Assembly: GCF_023923225.1 (NCBI RefSeq)
Contig: NZ_CP099489.1
Coordinates: 1,426,001-1,490,000 of the forward strand
Direction: 5' to 3'
Length of the DNA stretch: 64,000 nt
DNA from: Ornithinimicrobium faecis
Lineage (GTDB): Bacteria > Actinomycetota > Actinomycetes > Actinomycetales > Dermatophilaceae
Positions 16,026-24,370 of this stretch are shown piece by piece. The position numbers and the translations under genes are program-made. Below the pieces are notes generated by a model, which was not told where the DNA came from, made no database searches, and was given only the letters and a program-made list of their open reading frames with translations. The first letter of the stretch is position 1, and each line of letters opens with the position of its first letter.

Positions 16026-17372
16026 CTACCCAACGTCGAGCGCGAGGATGTCCTCGATGGTCTCGCGGCGCACGATGACGCGTGCCTGCCCGCCCCGCAC
16101 CGCCACGACCGGCGGTCGCGGGGTGTGGTTGTACTGGCTGGACAGGCTCCGGCAGTAGGCACCGGTCGCCGCGACCGCGATCAGGTCACCGGGGGCGATG
16201 TCCGAGGGCAGCTCAGTGTCGCGCACCACGATGTCGCCGCTCTCGCAGTGTCGCCCAACGACTCTCGCGCGGACCAGCGCGGCGTCCGACACCCGATTGG
16301 CCAGCACACAGGTGTAGTCGGCACCATAGAGCGCGGGCCTGATGTTGTCGCTCATCCCGCCGTCGACCGAGACATAGGTGCGGGTGCTGCCGTCCTCGAG
16401 CGTGACGTCCTTGATGGTGCCCACCTCATAGAGCGTGATCGTGCTCGGCCCGACGATCGCGCGCCCCGGCTCGATCGAGACCCGAGGTCGCGGGTCGTCG
16501 CCGAGACGCTCGAACTCGCGGTCGACGCCAGCGGCCAGCTGCCGGGCCAGCTCAGCAGGGGTCAGGGGCGAGTCATCGGGGGAGTGGGCGATGCCGAAGC
16601 CGCCTCCGAGGTCGAGCTCAGGCAGCCGTATGCCGTGTGCCTGGTTGATCTGTCCGTGCAGCTGGATCAGTCGCTGGGCGGCCAGCTCGAAACCGGTGGT
16701 GTCCATGATCTGCGAGCCGATGTGGCTGTGCAGGCCGCGCAACTCGAGGGAGTCCGGGTGGGCCAGGACCGCCTCGACCGCGCGCTGCGCCGACCCGTCG
16801 GCCAGGCTGAAGCCAAACTTCTGGTCCTCGTGCGCCGTCGCGATGAACTCGTGCGTGTGCGCCTCGACGCCCACAGTCACGCGCAGGAGCACCTGGGCGC
16901 GCACCCCGAGATCGGCTGCGACGCAAGCCAGCAGGTCGATTTCGGTGAGGGAGTCGACGACAACCCGACCCACGGCATACTCCATCGCTTGTCGGAGCTC
17001 GGCGACGCTCTTGTTGTTGCCGTGCAACGTGATCCGCCCACCGGGGAAGCCGACGCGCTGGGCCACGGCGAGCTCCCCGCCGGAGCAGACGTCCAGGCCG
17101 AGTCCCTCCTCCTGCACCCAGCGGGCGACGGCCGAGCACAGGAACGCCTTGCCCGCGTAGTAGACGTCTGCGCCGCCGGTCACCGGGCCGAACGCGGTGG
17201 CGAAGCTGTCCCGGAAGGCCGCCGCACGGGACCGGAAGTCCTGCTCGTCCAGGACATAGGCCGGGGTGCCAAACTCCCGTGCCAGGGTGTGTGCGTCGAC
17301 GCCGTCAACCGTCAGGCACCCCCGCTCGTCCTGCGTGACGTTCTGGGGCCAGAGCGCGGGGTCCAGTGCCAT
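16026..17372 (-). CDS. lysA: Diaminopimelate decarboxylase
   Basis: This PLP-dependent fold-III decarboxylase of 448 residues converts meso-diaminopimelate to lysine. The PLP lysine is K75 in YYAGKAFL. The HSHIGSQI and GGGFGIAHS motifs of the barrel are present, as is CESGDIV, which supplies the active-site cysteine from the partner subunit. Length and motifs are normal. It stands alone, divergent from the two-component operon with 120 bp between. Confidence 0.93.
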   Translation of the reverse strand: MALDPALWPQNVTQDERGCLTVDGVDAHTLAREFGTPAYVLDEQDFRSRAAAFRDSFATAFGPVTGGADVYYAGKAFLCSAVARWVQEEGLGLDVCSGGELAVAQRVGFPGGRITLHGNNKSVAELRQAMEYAVGRVVVDSLTEIDLLACVAADLGVRAQVLLRVTVGVEAHTHEFIATAHEDQKFGFSLADGSAQRAVEAVLAHPDSLELRGLHSHIGSQIMDTTGFELAAQRLIQLHGQINQAHGIRLPELDLGGGFGIAHSPDDSPLTPAELARQLAAGVDREFERLGDDPRPRVSIEPGRAIVGPSTITLYEVGTIKDVTLEDGSTRTYVSVDGGMSDNIRPALYGADYTCVLANRVSDAALVRARVVGRHCESGDIVVRDTELPSDIAPGDLIAVAATGAYCRSLSSQYNHTPRPPVVAVRGGQARVIVRRETIEDILALDVG

Positions 17373-17480
17373 GGCGTGAGTATCTCGTGTCGCTGGTTGG
17401 GGTCAGGCGGGGACCTGTCCACCCGTGGTCGGAGACGGTGCACCAGCCCCTGGTCGGATCCCTCCCCGACGCGATATCGG

Positions 17481-17486
17481 TAGCCT
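17481..17486 (+). promoter_or_regulatory. Candidate -10 box for a leaderless transcript
   Basis: TAGCCT ends six bases before the ATG at 17493 of the histidine kinase. There is no Shine-Dalgarno sequence in the intervening CCCACC. Confidence 0.4.
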
Positions 17487-17492
17487 CCCACC

Positions 17493-18602
17493 ATGGCTGG
17501 GGAACAGCGGGTGCTTGAGCGCGGGACCGACTATGCCCGCGTCGGCATCGGCGTCCTCGCGCTGGTCTTCGTGCCGGTCGCGGCCCTCAGCGAACCCTCC
17601 AGGTGGTGGTTCGTGCTGGCGCTGGTGGCGGGTGCGCTGGGCGTGGTGGTCTGGGCGTTCCTGGGGGTGCCGGCGCAGGCCGTCGCGGTCCCCGTCGTGC
17701 TGCTGGTCTCGATCTCTCAGGCCGAGTCGCGACTGGAGCCCGGTCTGTTCGTGCTGTGCCTGCTCGCGATCGCGCTCACCGGCTGGTCCGACCTGAATGT
17801 GACCACCGTCCTGCTCGTGCTGCTCACGGCAGCCGCGCCGGTGATCGTGGCGATGCTGCAGGACGAGCACGGGATCTCAGGCGGCGTCTGGGTGATGGGA
17901 GTCGTGTTCCCGGCCCTGATGGGCTGGGCCTTCCACCGGCAGGAGAAGATGGCCGCCGAGTTGGACGCCGCGCGCATGGCGCTCGCCGAGCAAGCCGTGC
18001 TGGAGGAACGGCGCCGGATCGCCCGGGACGTGCACGACCTGGTGGGCCACGGTCTGGCCGCCATGATGCTGCAGATCACCGGTGCGCGGCACGTGCTCGA
18101 TCGTGACGTCGAGGAGGTCCGCGAGGCGCTGACCTCGGCGGAGGACATCGGCCGCCGCACGCTCGGGGACCTGCGCCGCACCGTCGGGAGCCTGCGTGAC
18201 GAGGGTGGCCTCCAGGCACCGATCGAGGGGCTCGGGCAGGTCTCCGGTCTGGTCGATGACGCCCGATCCAGCGGCCTGCGGGTGGAGCTGGTGACCAGCG
18301 GACCCCAGGACGAGGTCGATCAGGCCGTCGGGCTCACGCTGTTCCGGATCGCCCAGGCGGCCCTGGCCAACGCCGTGATCCACGCACCGGCGGCACGCAC
18401 CGTGGTCACCAGTGCCGTGACCAGCGACGACGCGACACTGGAGGTGCTCAGTGCCGGCCCGTTGCGGCCTCGCGACCCGCACGAGGTGCGTGGGCACTAC
18501 GGGCTGCGGGGGATGCAGGAGCGCGCCGAGGTCGTCGGTGGTGAGTTCTCCGCCGGTCCGGTCCCGCAGGGTTGGCTCGTGCGCTGCCGAGTGGCCCGGT
18601 GA
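17493..18602 (+). CDS. Membrane sensor histidine kinase (HisKA_3, NarL-partner type)
   Basis: The 369-residue product has about five N-terminal membrane helices (residues 15-145) and a coiled linker. The HisKA_3 dimerisation helix carries phosphorylatable His181 in ARDVHDLVGHG. A short ATPase domain ends in GHYGLRGMQERAEVVGG. It would sense a membrane or cell-wall signal and phosphorylate the response regulator downstream. The gap between them is filled by 16-bp repeats. The kinase, regulator and ABC-2 exporter order is typical of resistance modules for membrane-active antibiotics. Confidence 0.9.
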   Translation: MAGEQRVLERGTDYARVGIGVLALVFVPVAALSEPSRWWFVLALVAGALGVVVWAFLGVPAQAVAVPVVLLVSISQAESRLEPGLFVLCLLAIALTGWSDLNVTTVLLVLLTAAAPVIVAMLQDEHGISGGVWVMGVVFPALMGWAFHRQEKMAAELDAARMALAEQAVLEERRRIARDVHDLVGHGLAAMMLQITGARHVLDRDVEEVREALTSAEDIGRRTLGDLRRTVGSLRDEGGLQAPIEGLGQVSGLVDDARSSGLRVELVTSGPQDEVDQAVGLTLFRIAQAALANAVIHAPAARTVVTSAVTSDDATLEVLSAGPLRPRDPHEVRGHYGLRGMQERAEVVGGEFSAGPVPQGWLVRCRVAR

Positions 18603-18604
18603 TG

Positions 18605-18666
18605 GTGACCCAGTGAGGGAGTTGCCCAGTGAGAGGGTGGCCCAGTGAGAGAGTGGCCCGATGAGC
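18605..18666 (+). repeat. Four 16-bp tandem repeats between kinase and regulator
   Basis: Units of the form GGCCCAGTGAGAGAGT repeat with exact 16-bp spacing (CCC at 18609, 18625, 18641 and 18657), each slightly different. They resemble the kinase 3' end (GAGTGGCCCGGTGA). Each unit contains GTGA, so copy number changes potential upstream starts and reading frames before the regulator ATG. Confidence 0.75.
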
Positions 18667-18677
18667 CGGAGGGGAGC

Positions 18678-19349
18678 ATGATCCGCGTCGTGCTGGTCGA
18701 TGACCAGCCGATCGTGCGGGCCGGCGTGGGGCGGATCCTCGGTCACGAGGACGGGTTCGAGATCGTCGCCGAGTGCGGGGACGGTCGGGAGGCCCTTGCC
18801 GCCGTGTCCGAGCACCGGCCCGACGTGGTGCTGATGGACATCCGGATGCCGGTGATGGATGGTGTCGAGGCCACCCGCGAGATCAGTCGGCTGGCGGATC
18901 CGCCGCCGGTCCTGGTGCTCACCACCTTTGACGAGGACGACGTGCTGTGGGGCGCGATCGAGGCCGGGGTCAGCGGCTTCCTGCTCAAGGACGCCTCCGC
19001 CGATGACCTGATCGCCGCCACTCGCGCGGTCGCGGCCGGGGGAGCCTGGTTTGACCGGTCCGTCGCGCCGCGAGTGCTGGAGGCTTATCGCGGCAGGGTC
19101 GCACCGGCCAACCGGGAGCGGCAACGCCTCGAGCAGCTCACCGAGCGTGAGAACGCCGTGCTGCGCCTGATGGCCCGCGGCGCCGCCAACCAGGAGATCA
19201 GTCAGGCGCTGCATGTGAGTGAGGCAACGGTGAAGTCGCACATCGGCGCGATCTTCGCCAAGCTCGGCGTCCGGGATCGCGCGGCTGCCATCGTGTTCGC
19301 GTTTGACCACGGGGTCGTCGCGATTGGTGAGGACCCGCGGGAGCACTGA
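18678..19349 (+). CDS. NarL/LuxR-type response regulator
   Basis: The 223-residue product has a receiver domain (VLVDDQPIVRAG; phospho-acceptor Asp54 in VLMDIRMP; Lys in LLKDAS) and a C-terminal LuxR helix-turn-helix (LTERENAVLRLMARGAANQE, then VSEATVKSHIGAIFAKLG). ATG 18678 has a GGAGGGGA ribosome binding site. It probably activates the ABC exporter genes 120 bp downstream on receiving phosphate from the preceding kinase. Confidence 0.92.
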   Translation: MIRVVLVDDQPIVRAGVGRILGHEDGFEIVAECGDGREALAAVSEHRPDVVLMDIRMPVMDGVEATREISRLADPPPVLVLTTFDEDDVLWGAIEAGVSGFLLKDASADDLIAATRAVAAGGAWFDRSVAPRVLEAYRGRVAPANRERQRLEQLTERENAVLRLMARGAANQEISQALHVSEATVKSHIGAIFAKLGVRDRAAAIVFAFDHGVVAIGEDPREH

Positions 19350-19472
19350 GCCGCGCTGGGGGCCGAGCTCATGGCGGGGCTGCTGGGGGCGGGGCATCTC
19401 CTCCCCAGGGTGGAACCCAGCACTAACCCGCAGCCCGATGTGCCGCGACCTCTCGCTGGGGAGGCTGGAGGC

Positions 19473-20471
19473 ATGAACACACAGACGCTGTCACCGACAG
19501 CCCCACACAGTGATCCGGCTCTCGAGCCCGAGACAGGTGCACCCCCGGTGGACCCCGATGCGGACTCCGTCATCGAGGTGCGTGACCTCACCAAGTCCTA
19601 TGGCGACCGCTCCGTGATCCGCAACCTGGACCTCTGCGTCCGACGCGGTGAGATCTTCGGGATCCTCGGGCCCAACGGCGCCGGCAAGACCACCACGGTC
19701 GAGACCATCCAGGGTCTGCGGCACGCCGACTCCGGACACGTCCGGGTGCTCGACCTCGACCCCGTCCGCGACCGTCAGCGGTTGCGCTCCCAGGTCGGCT
19801 CGCAGCTGCAGTCCTCCTCGTTGCCCGAGCGGCTCCGGGTGGGGGAGGCCCTGCGCACGTTTGCTCGCCTGGCCGGTGACGTCGTCGACTGGCGGGAGGC
19901 CCTGGAGACCTGGGGTCTCACCCACCTCCGGCGCTCTGCCTTCGGTGGCCTCTCCGGCGGTGAGAAGCAGCGACTGTTCATCGCGCTCGCCCTCATCAAC
20001 AACCCGCAGGTCGTCTTCCTCGACGAGCTCACCCAGGGGCTGGACCCCGCTGCGCGCCGAGAGACCTGGGCACTGATCCGCCAGGTCCGCGACCGCGGCG
20101 CCACGGTGGTGCTGGTCAGTCACTACATGGACGAGGTGGAGCAGCTCGCAGACCGGGCGGCCGTCCTCCACGAGGGCCGGATCACCGTCTGTGACACGCC
20201 GGCCAACCTGGTGGCCAGGGCCGACGGTGACGTGCGCACCCGCTTCACGCTCCCGCCCGGTCAGCAGCACAGCAGGCTCGAGAGCCTCCCCGGGGTCCTG
20301 ACGGTCTCGCGGGAGGGAACCCGCACCGAGGTTGTCGGGGACCGGACCACACCGGTCCGGGTGGCTGCAGAACTGGCGCGCCTCGGCATACTCCCCGAGG
20401 ACCTGACCGTCGTCCGACCCACGCTGGAGGATGTCTTTGTCCAGCTGACCTCCGGGGAGGTGGCGGCATGA
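19473..20471 (+). CDS. ABC-2 type exporter ATP-binding protein
   Basis: The 332-residue product has a proline-rich N-terminal extension of about 30 residues before the ATPase domain. Walker A is GPNGAGKTT near residue 68, the signature LSGGEKQR near 165, Walker B VVFLDEL near 183 and the switch histidine in LVSHYMDE. A C-terminal accessory domain follows. ATG 19473 has GGAGGC just upstream. It overlaps the permease gene by ATGA. With the kinase and regulator it forms a likely drug or lipid-peptide export system. Confidence 0.9.
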   Translation: MNTQTLSPTAPHSDPALEPETGAPPVDPDADSVIEVRDLTKSYGDRSVIRNLDLCVRRGEIFGILGPNGAGKTTTVETIQGLRHADSGHVRVLDLDPVRDRQRLRSQVGSQLQSSSLPERLRVGEALRTFARLAGDVVDWREALETWGLTHLRRSAFGGLSGGEKQRLFIALALINNPQVVFLDELTQGLDPAARRETWALIRQVRDRGATVVLVSHYMDEVEQLADRAAVLHEGRITVCDTPANLVARADGDVRTRFTLPPGQQHSRLESLPGVLTVSREGTRTEVVGDRTTPVRVAAELARLGILPEDLTVVRPTLEDVFVQLTSGEVAA

Positions 20472-21262
20472 CCACCGCGACCGCGACCGCCCCACTGGCC
20501 CGCCCGTTGTCGCCGGTGCGGAGTCTGCTGACGATGACCGGGCTGGAGACGCGGCTGCTCACCCGCGAGTGGGCACCGATGCTGTTCGCCTTCATCTTCC
20601 CGCCCATGATGATGCTCGTCCTGGCTGGTGTGTTCGCCGCCGATGACGGCGAGGAGTTCTTGCACCTCAACGGGACCGACTACTACATCGCGACCTATCT
20701 CGGCGTGCCGATGGCCGCCGTTGCCCTGATCGGACTGCCGGTCGCGTTGGCTGGCTATCGCGAGCGCGGCGTGCTGCGGCGGCTGTCGGCCTCCGGGGTC
20801 TCCCGACTCACCGTGATCGGCTCGCAGGTGCTGGTGACGGCCCTGCTGGTGGTCATTGGCGCGGCGCTCGTCCTGGCCGTCGCGGCGCCGGTCTATGGCC
20901 TGCCGGAGGTGCAGAACCTGGGCGGTGTCATCGGGGCGTTCGCGCTGGGCGCGGCGATGATGCTGGTGCTCGGGGTGGCTCTTGGCCTGCTCGTGTCCAC
21001 TGCCCGCTCCGCTCAGGCGCTGGGTCTGCTGCTGTTCATGCCGATGTGGCTGCTCGGTGGTGGTGGTCCGCCGGCGGGTGTGATGACCGGCCCGATGCAG
21101 ACGATCTCCGACTTCCTGCCGCTGACACCGGTGACGACCGCAGTGCGCGAGTCCTGGCTGGTGGGCGGCGACGTCAGCGGGCCGCTGCTGCAGGCCGCCG
21201 CCTGGCTCGTCGGGGGACTCGTGCTGGTGGCCCTGCTGCTGTGGAGGTGCGGGCGCGAGTGA
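20468..21262 (+). CDS. ABC-2 type exporter permease
   Basis: The 264-residue product has six predicted membrane helices and the ABC-2 pattern: a long first extracellular loop (residues about 50-75) and the conserved FMPMWLLGGGGPPAGVM segment near residue 195. It is coupled to the ATPase gene through a four-base overlap. Together they would form a dimeric exporter. The cargo is unknown. It ends 11 bp from a convergent gene. Confidence 0.87.
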   Translation: MTTATATAPLARPLSPVRSLLTMTGLETRLLTREWAPMLFAFIFPPMMMLVLAGVFAADDGEEFLHLNGTDYYIATYLGVPMAAVALIGLPVALAGYRERGVLRRLSASGVSRLTVIGSQVLVTALLVVIGAALVLAVAAPVYGLPEVQNLGGVIGAFALGAAMMLVLGVALGLLVSTARSAQALGLLLFMPMWLLGGGGPPAGVMTGPMQTISDFLPLTPVTTAVRESWLVGGDVSGPLLQAAAWLVGGLVLVALLLWRCGRE

Positions 21263-21273
21263 GCGGTCCAGGC

Positions 21274-21942
21274 TCAGCCCCAACCGGGTGGGTGGTCGTA
21301 GGTCTCCAGTTCCAGCGGGAACCCGTCCTGCACCTGCACGACGACCCACGTGGTGTCCTCGCTCACCTCGAGGGTGAGTTGATCTCGGTGGCCGCCGTCA
21401 GTGGTTGCCGTGATCTGCGCCGGTCCGGGCGGCACCTCCAGCCCATATCGGAAGATCGTTGTCAGATAACAGTCGGATGCCGTGGTCGGCACGCGGACGG
21501 TCAGTGCCGACTGGCCATTGATGTCGATCTGCACCGACGTCGGGACGTCCTGGACGTTGGCGATGTCGATCGCGACGGTGACCTTCTGCCCTGGGTCCTC
21601 CGTTAACAGGTGAGCACCGAAATCGCTCTCGCCCAGTTCAGTCGGGGGCTCCTGTGGATTGCCGCAGTTGTCGAGGGACGGGCCTGGGGGTGGGGCAGTC
21701 GCCGTGGGCCCGGGTGCTGTCTGACTCGTAGTGTTGCCGGCAGGGAGGATGGGCTCTTGGGCCCCGCCGTCGATCTGGGTGATCCCGATGACCAGTGCGA
21801 CCCCTGCTGCGGCGAGGGAGCCGATGCCCAGGTTGCGGTTCCGACGGTGCCGGTGAGCTTGCTGCCACACCCCAGTGACGAGGTCAGTGTCTGCGGCGTC
21901 GGAGGCGCCGCGGGTCAACAGTTCACGGATGTCCTCGTTCAT
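21274..21942 (-). CDS. Probable anti-sigma factor-like membrane protein
   Basis: The 222-residue product has a short cytoplasmic N-terminus (MNEDIRELLTRGASDA), one membrane helix at about residues 38-55, a proline/threonine-rich linker and an extracellular beta-rich domain with two cysteines. No ZAS zinc motif is present. It overlaps the sigma gene by four bases, which is the main reason to suggest it restrains that sigma factor. Confidence 0.6.
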   Translation of the reverse strand: MNEDIRELLTRGASDAADTDLVTGVWQQAHRHRRNRNLGIGSLAAAGVALVIGITQIDGGAQEPILPAGNTTSQTAPGPTATAPPPGPSLDNCGNPQEPPTELGESDFGAHLLTEDPGQKVTVAIDIANVQDVPTSVQIDINGQSALTVRVPTTASDCYLTTIFRYGLEVPPGPAQITATTDGGHRDQLTLEVSEDTTWVVVQVQDGFPLELETYDHPPGWG

Positions 21943-22451
21943 CGGATCTCCTCTCCGTCCAGGCTCTCCTGCTCAAGTGCCAACTCCTCGCGGAGGCGAC
22001 GCAGAGCGGCGTGGGCCTGGCTCTTGACCGTGCCGGCGCTCACGCGGAGGGTCTCGGCGATCTCCTGCTCGGACCGGTCCTCGTAGTAGCGCAGCACCAG
22101 CACCGCACGCTGCTTGACCGTGAGTCGTTGGAGCGCGGCGCGGACGTCGGCGCCGGAGAGCCAGTCCTCGGTGGTCGGTGCAGCGATGACCTCGGGAAGT
22201 TCAGCGCGCGAGGGCTCTCGAGAGTGTCGGCGCCACCGGGTCATCGCACCGTTGTAGATGACGCGGCGGGCGTAGGCGTCGGGCGCCTCGTCACGCAGGC
22301 GCGACCACCTCTCAGCGACTTTCAGGAAAGCGTCCTGCACCAGGTCCTCGGCCGAGGACTGGTCGCCGGTCAGCAGCAGGGCGGAGCGCAGCCACGATCG
22401 CTGTCGGGCGCTGGCCCACGCAACGAACTCGCCCTCCAAGTTCTGGCTCAC
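21939..22451 (-). CDS. ECF RNA polymerase sigma factor (SigE-like)
   Basis: This 170-residue sigma-70 family protein contains region 2 (LVQDAFLKVAERWSRL, then YARRVIYNGAMTRWRR) and region 4 (LTVKQRAVLVLRYYEDRSEQEIAETL, with VSAGTVKSQ). It belongs to the actinobacterial SigE/ECF41-50-like group that lacks a SnoaL tail. GTG 22451 is chosen for its AAAGGAGG eight bases upstream; a longer start at 22502 is less likely. It is co-transcribed with the membrane protein downstream. Confidence 0.88.
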   Translation of the reverse strand: MSQNLEGEFVAWASARQRSWLRSALLLTGDQSSAEDLVQDAFLKVAERWSRLRDEAPDAYARRVIYNGAMTRWRRHSREPSRAELPEVIAAPTTEDWLSGADVRAALQRLTVKQRAVLVLRYYEDRSEQEIAETLRVSAGTVKSQAHAALRRLREELALEQESLDGEEIR

Positions 22452-22559
22452 TGATGGCCTCCTTTGCCCACCTAACGGTGAGATGCCCTCCGAGGTTGGC
22501 ACCGCGTCCGATGAATTCTGGCCGGTGAGCGCGAGTTGTGTGTGAGCTTCGCGTATCCG

Positions 22560-23072
22560 TCAACCACGGTTGGCGTTGGCGTGCAGCAACTTCAGGTGGT
22601 TGATCTCGGCGAGATTCTTGGTCAACTCGAAGTTCACCCAGCCCGCGACGAACCATAGGGGCTGGGGCTCGGGCATCAACCCTCTCACGGGATGGTCGAG
22701 ATCGGCAGTGGCGAGGATGCCGTCCCAGGCCGTCTTGGTGGCGAGGATGCCGTCGGTGCCGCCGCTCCAGCGATGCTCCTCCGGTGGAGTCTTTGGGCGT
22801 TCCTCGACGACGGCCACCGCGTCGGCCCACCACCACTCGATGTGCCAGAGGATCCACGCGATCGTGACGTCCGGGATCGGTGGGTTCTCCTCGTCGGGCC
22901 AGTCGGCGACCCACCCCTGGTCGGAGCGCCGAACGGTGCAGGCGTTGCCGGAAGGCTCCCAGAGTGCGAGGTCCTCATCGATCTGATCGACGACGAATGC
23001 CTCGGCGAACCGCCAGGCGATGTCGAGTTGTCGGGTGAGCAGGGCGCGCCGGTCCCCGGTGTCGTGGCTCAT
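22560..23072 (-). CDS. DinB superfamily protein
   Basis: The 170-residue product has a DinB four-helix pattern: WILWHIEWWWADAVAV near residue 75 supplies a helix with a metal-type histidine, and a long C-terminal helix ends in NLAEINHLKLL. Such proteins are mycothiol- or bacillithiol-dependent enzymes of uncertain activity. ATG 23072 is preferred over 23084. It is divergent from the LLM oxidoreductase gene. Confidence 0.78.
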   Translation of the reverse strand: MSHDTGDRRALLTRQLDIAWRFAEAFVVDQIDEDLALWEPSGNACTVRRSDQGWVADWPDEENPPIPDVTIAWILWHIEWWWADAVAVVEERPKTPPEEHRWSGGTDGILATKTAWDGILATADLDHPVRGLMPEPQPLWFVAGWVNFELTKNLAEINHLKLLHANANRG

Positions 23073-23215
23073 GGGGTCATCCAAGCAGTCCAGTGCTGAC
23101 GCCTCAGGCTCGTCGGTCCGTGGCAGACTCGATTGATGACCGACTCACGAAGCAATCTGCTCTCCGCTGCCGGAGACAGCCACCGTGCAGCAGTCCGTCC
23201 TGAGCGAGGCACCAA

Positions 23216-24082
23216 GTGACCCGCGTCGGCGCCGTTTTCAGCCCGTATCACAACGCGCCCGAGGCGCTCCGGCCCGCGGTGGAGGTGGCCGAGGGGGCCG
23301 GCGTCCCAGAGGTGTGGCTCTGGGAGGACTGCTTCCGCGAGTCGGCCTACGCCTCCGTGGCGGCCGCGCTGGCATGGACGAAAGACCTGCGCATCGGTCT
23401 GGGGATCACGCCGATCCCGCTGCGCAATGTCGCGGTGACCGCCATGGAGATCGCGACGATCGAGCGGATGTTTCCCGGCCGGTTCTATCCAGGGCTGGGG
23501 CACGGTGTGCTGCCGTGGATGGCGCAGGCCGGTGTCCGCCCGGACTCGCCGATGACCCTGATGCGCGAATACGTCCCGGTCCTGCGGTCGTTGCTGCCGG
23601 GGGAGGAGGTGACGGTCTCTGGGCGTTACGTCACTGTGGACAAGGTGCGGCTCGAGTGGCCGCTGGAGACGGCGCCTCCCGTCTATGCCGCCGGTGTCGG
23701 CCCCAAGACGTTGGCCCTCACCGGAGAGGTCGCTGACGGGACGATCCTCGTCTCCGGCCTGTCCGTGACGGAGGTCGGCGAGCGGGTCCGCATGATTGGT
23801 GAGGCCCGCGCTGCTGCCGGTCGTGATGGTTCTGCGGAGATCGTGGCATATGTCGACACTGCGTTCGGCAGTGGAGCGCAGGAGCGCGTGGCGGCCGCGC
23901 TGGGCGATGCCGGCACGGACGACGACCGCGGAGTGTGGGGGGAGCCAGCTGACGTCGCGGCGGCTGTGCGACGGTTCGCGGAAGCGGGGGCAGACGCTGT
24001 GATCCTGTCACCGGTGACCGGCGAGCCCGACTTCCACGAGTTCCTGCGTGCGACCGGCGAGGTCTCCAGACTCGTCGGCTGA
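23216..24082 (+). CDS. LLM class flavin-dependent oxidoreductase (F420-type)
   Basis: This luciferase-like TIM barrel of 288 residues has the F420/FMN-binding features of the LLM class (EVWLWEDCF, ERMFPGRFYPGLGHG, VYAAGVGPKTLALTGEVADG). It likely oxidises or reduces a small molecule with coenzyme F420. The start is GTG with a weak ribosome site. No partner genes are adjacent, so the substrate is unknown. Confidence 0.87.
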   Translation: MTRVGAVFSPYHNAPEALRPAVEVAEGAGVPEVWLWEDCFRESAYASVAAALAWTKDLRIGLGITPIPLRNVAVTAMEIATIERMFPGRFYPGLGHGVLPWMAQAGVRPDSPMTLMREYVPVLRSLLPGEEVTVSGRYVTVDKVRLEWPLETAPPVYAAGVGPKTLALTGEVADGTILVSGLSVTEVGERVRMIGEARAAAGRDGSAEIVAYVDTAFGSGAQERVAAALGDAGTDDDRGVWGEPADVAAAVRRFAEAGADAVILSPVTGEPDFHEFLRATGEVSRLVG

Positions 24083-24101
24083 TCCGCACGGGGCGTGGCA
24101 G

Positions 24102-24287
24102 CTACCGCGCTCCTCCGTCAGAGCCCGGTTTCGGGTCGACCGTTGCCTCGTTCAGCGGTGGCTCCGAGGAGACGTTGTCCTCGGTGACTTCGGCCTCGGC
24201 AGCTGCGGCTTCTTCGTCGGCATACTCAGCGCGGATCGATGCCACTTTCTGTGCAAGGTGTGACTTCTGATCTGTGGTCATGGGCAT
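24102..24287 (-). CDS. Small acidic hypothetical protein
   Basis: A 61-residue alanine/glutamate-rich product (start 24287, or 24281 for MTTDQKSH). The first half is a probable helix and the second half is disordered. No family recognised. It lies 19 bp from a convergent gene and upstream of the ROK promoter region. Confidence 0.4.
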   Translation of the reverse strand: MPMTTDQKSHLAQKVASIRAEYADEEAAAAEAEVTEDNVSSEPPLNEATVDPKPGSDGGAR

Positions 24288-24336
24288 CTCCTGCCTTCGA
24301 CGGCCTGTGAGTTCGGCTCCGCTGCCACGATAGCTC

Positions 24337-24368
24337 TTGACAAAGTTAGTTAGGCTGCCATACTAACT
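24337..24368 (+). promoter_or_regulatory. Promoter and operator of the ROK-regulated sugar operon
   Basis: A -35 box TTGACA (24337-24342) and -10 box CATACT (24359-24364) with 16-bp spacing end six bases before the regulator ATG, giving a leaderless transcript. The perfect inverted repeat AGTTAGT/ACTAACT (24344-24350 and 24362-24368, gap 11) overlaps both boxes, as expected for an autorepressor operator. Confidence 0.65.
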
Positions 24369-24370
24369 GC

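Noticed and set aside
16125..17483. 452-residue plus-strand frame over lysA
   Set aside because: It is a GC-driven shadow of lysA with no known motif.
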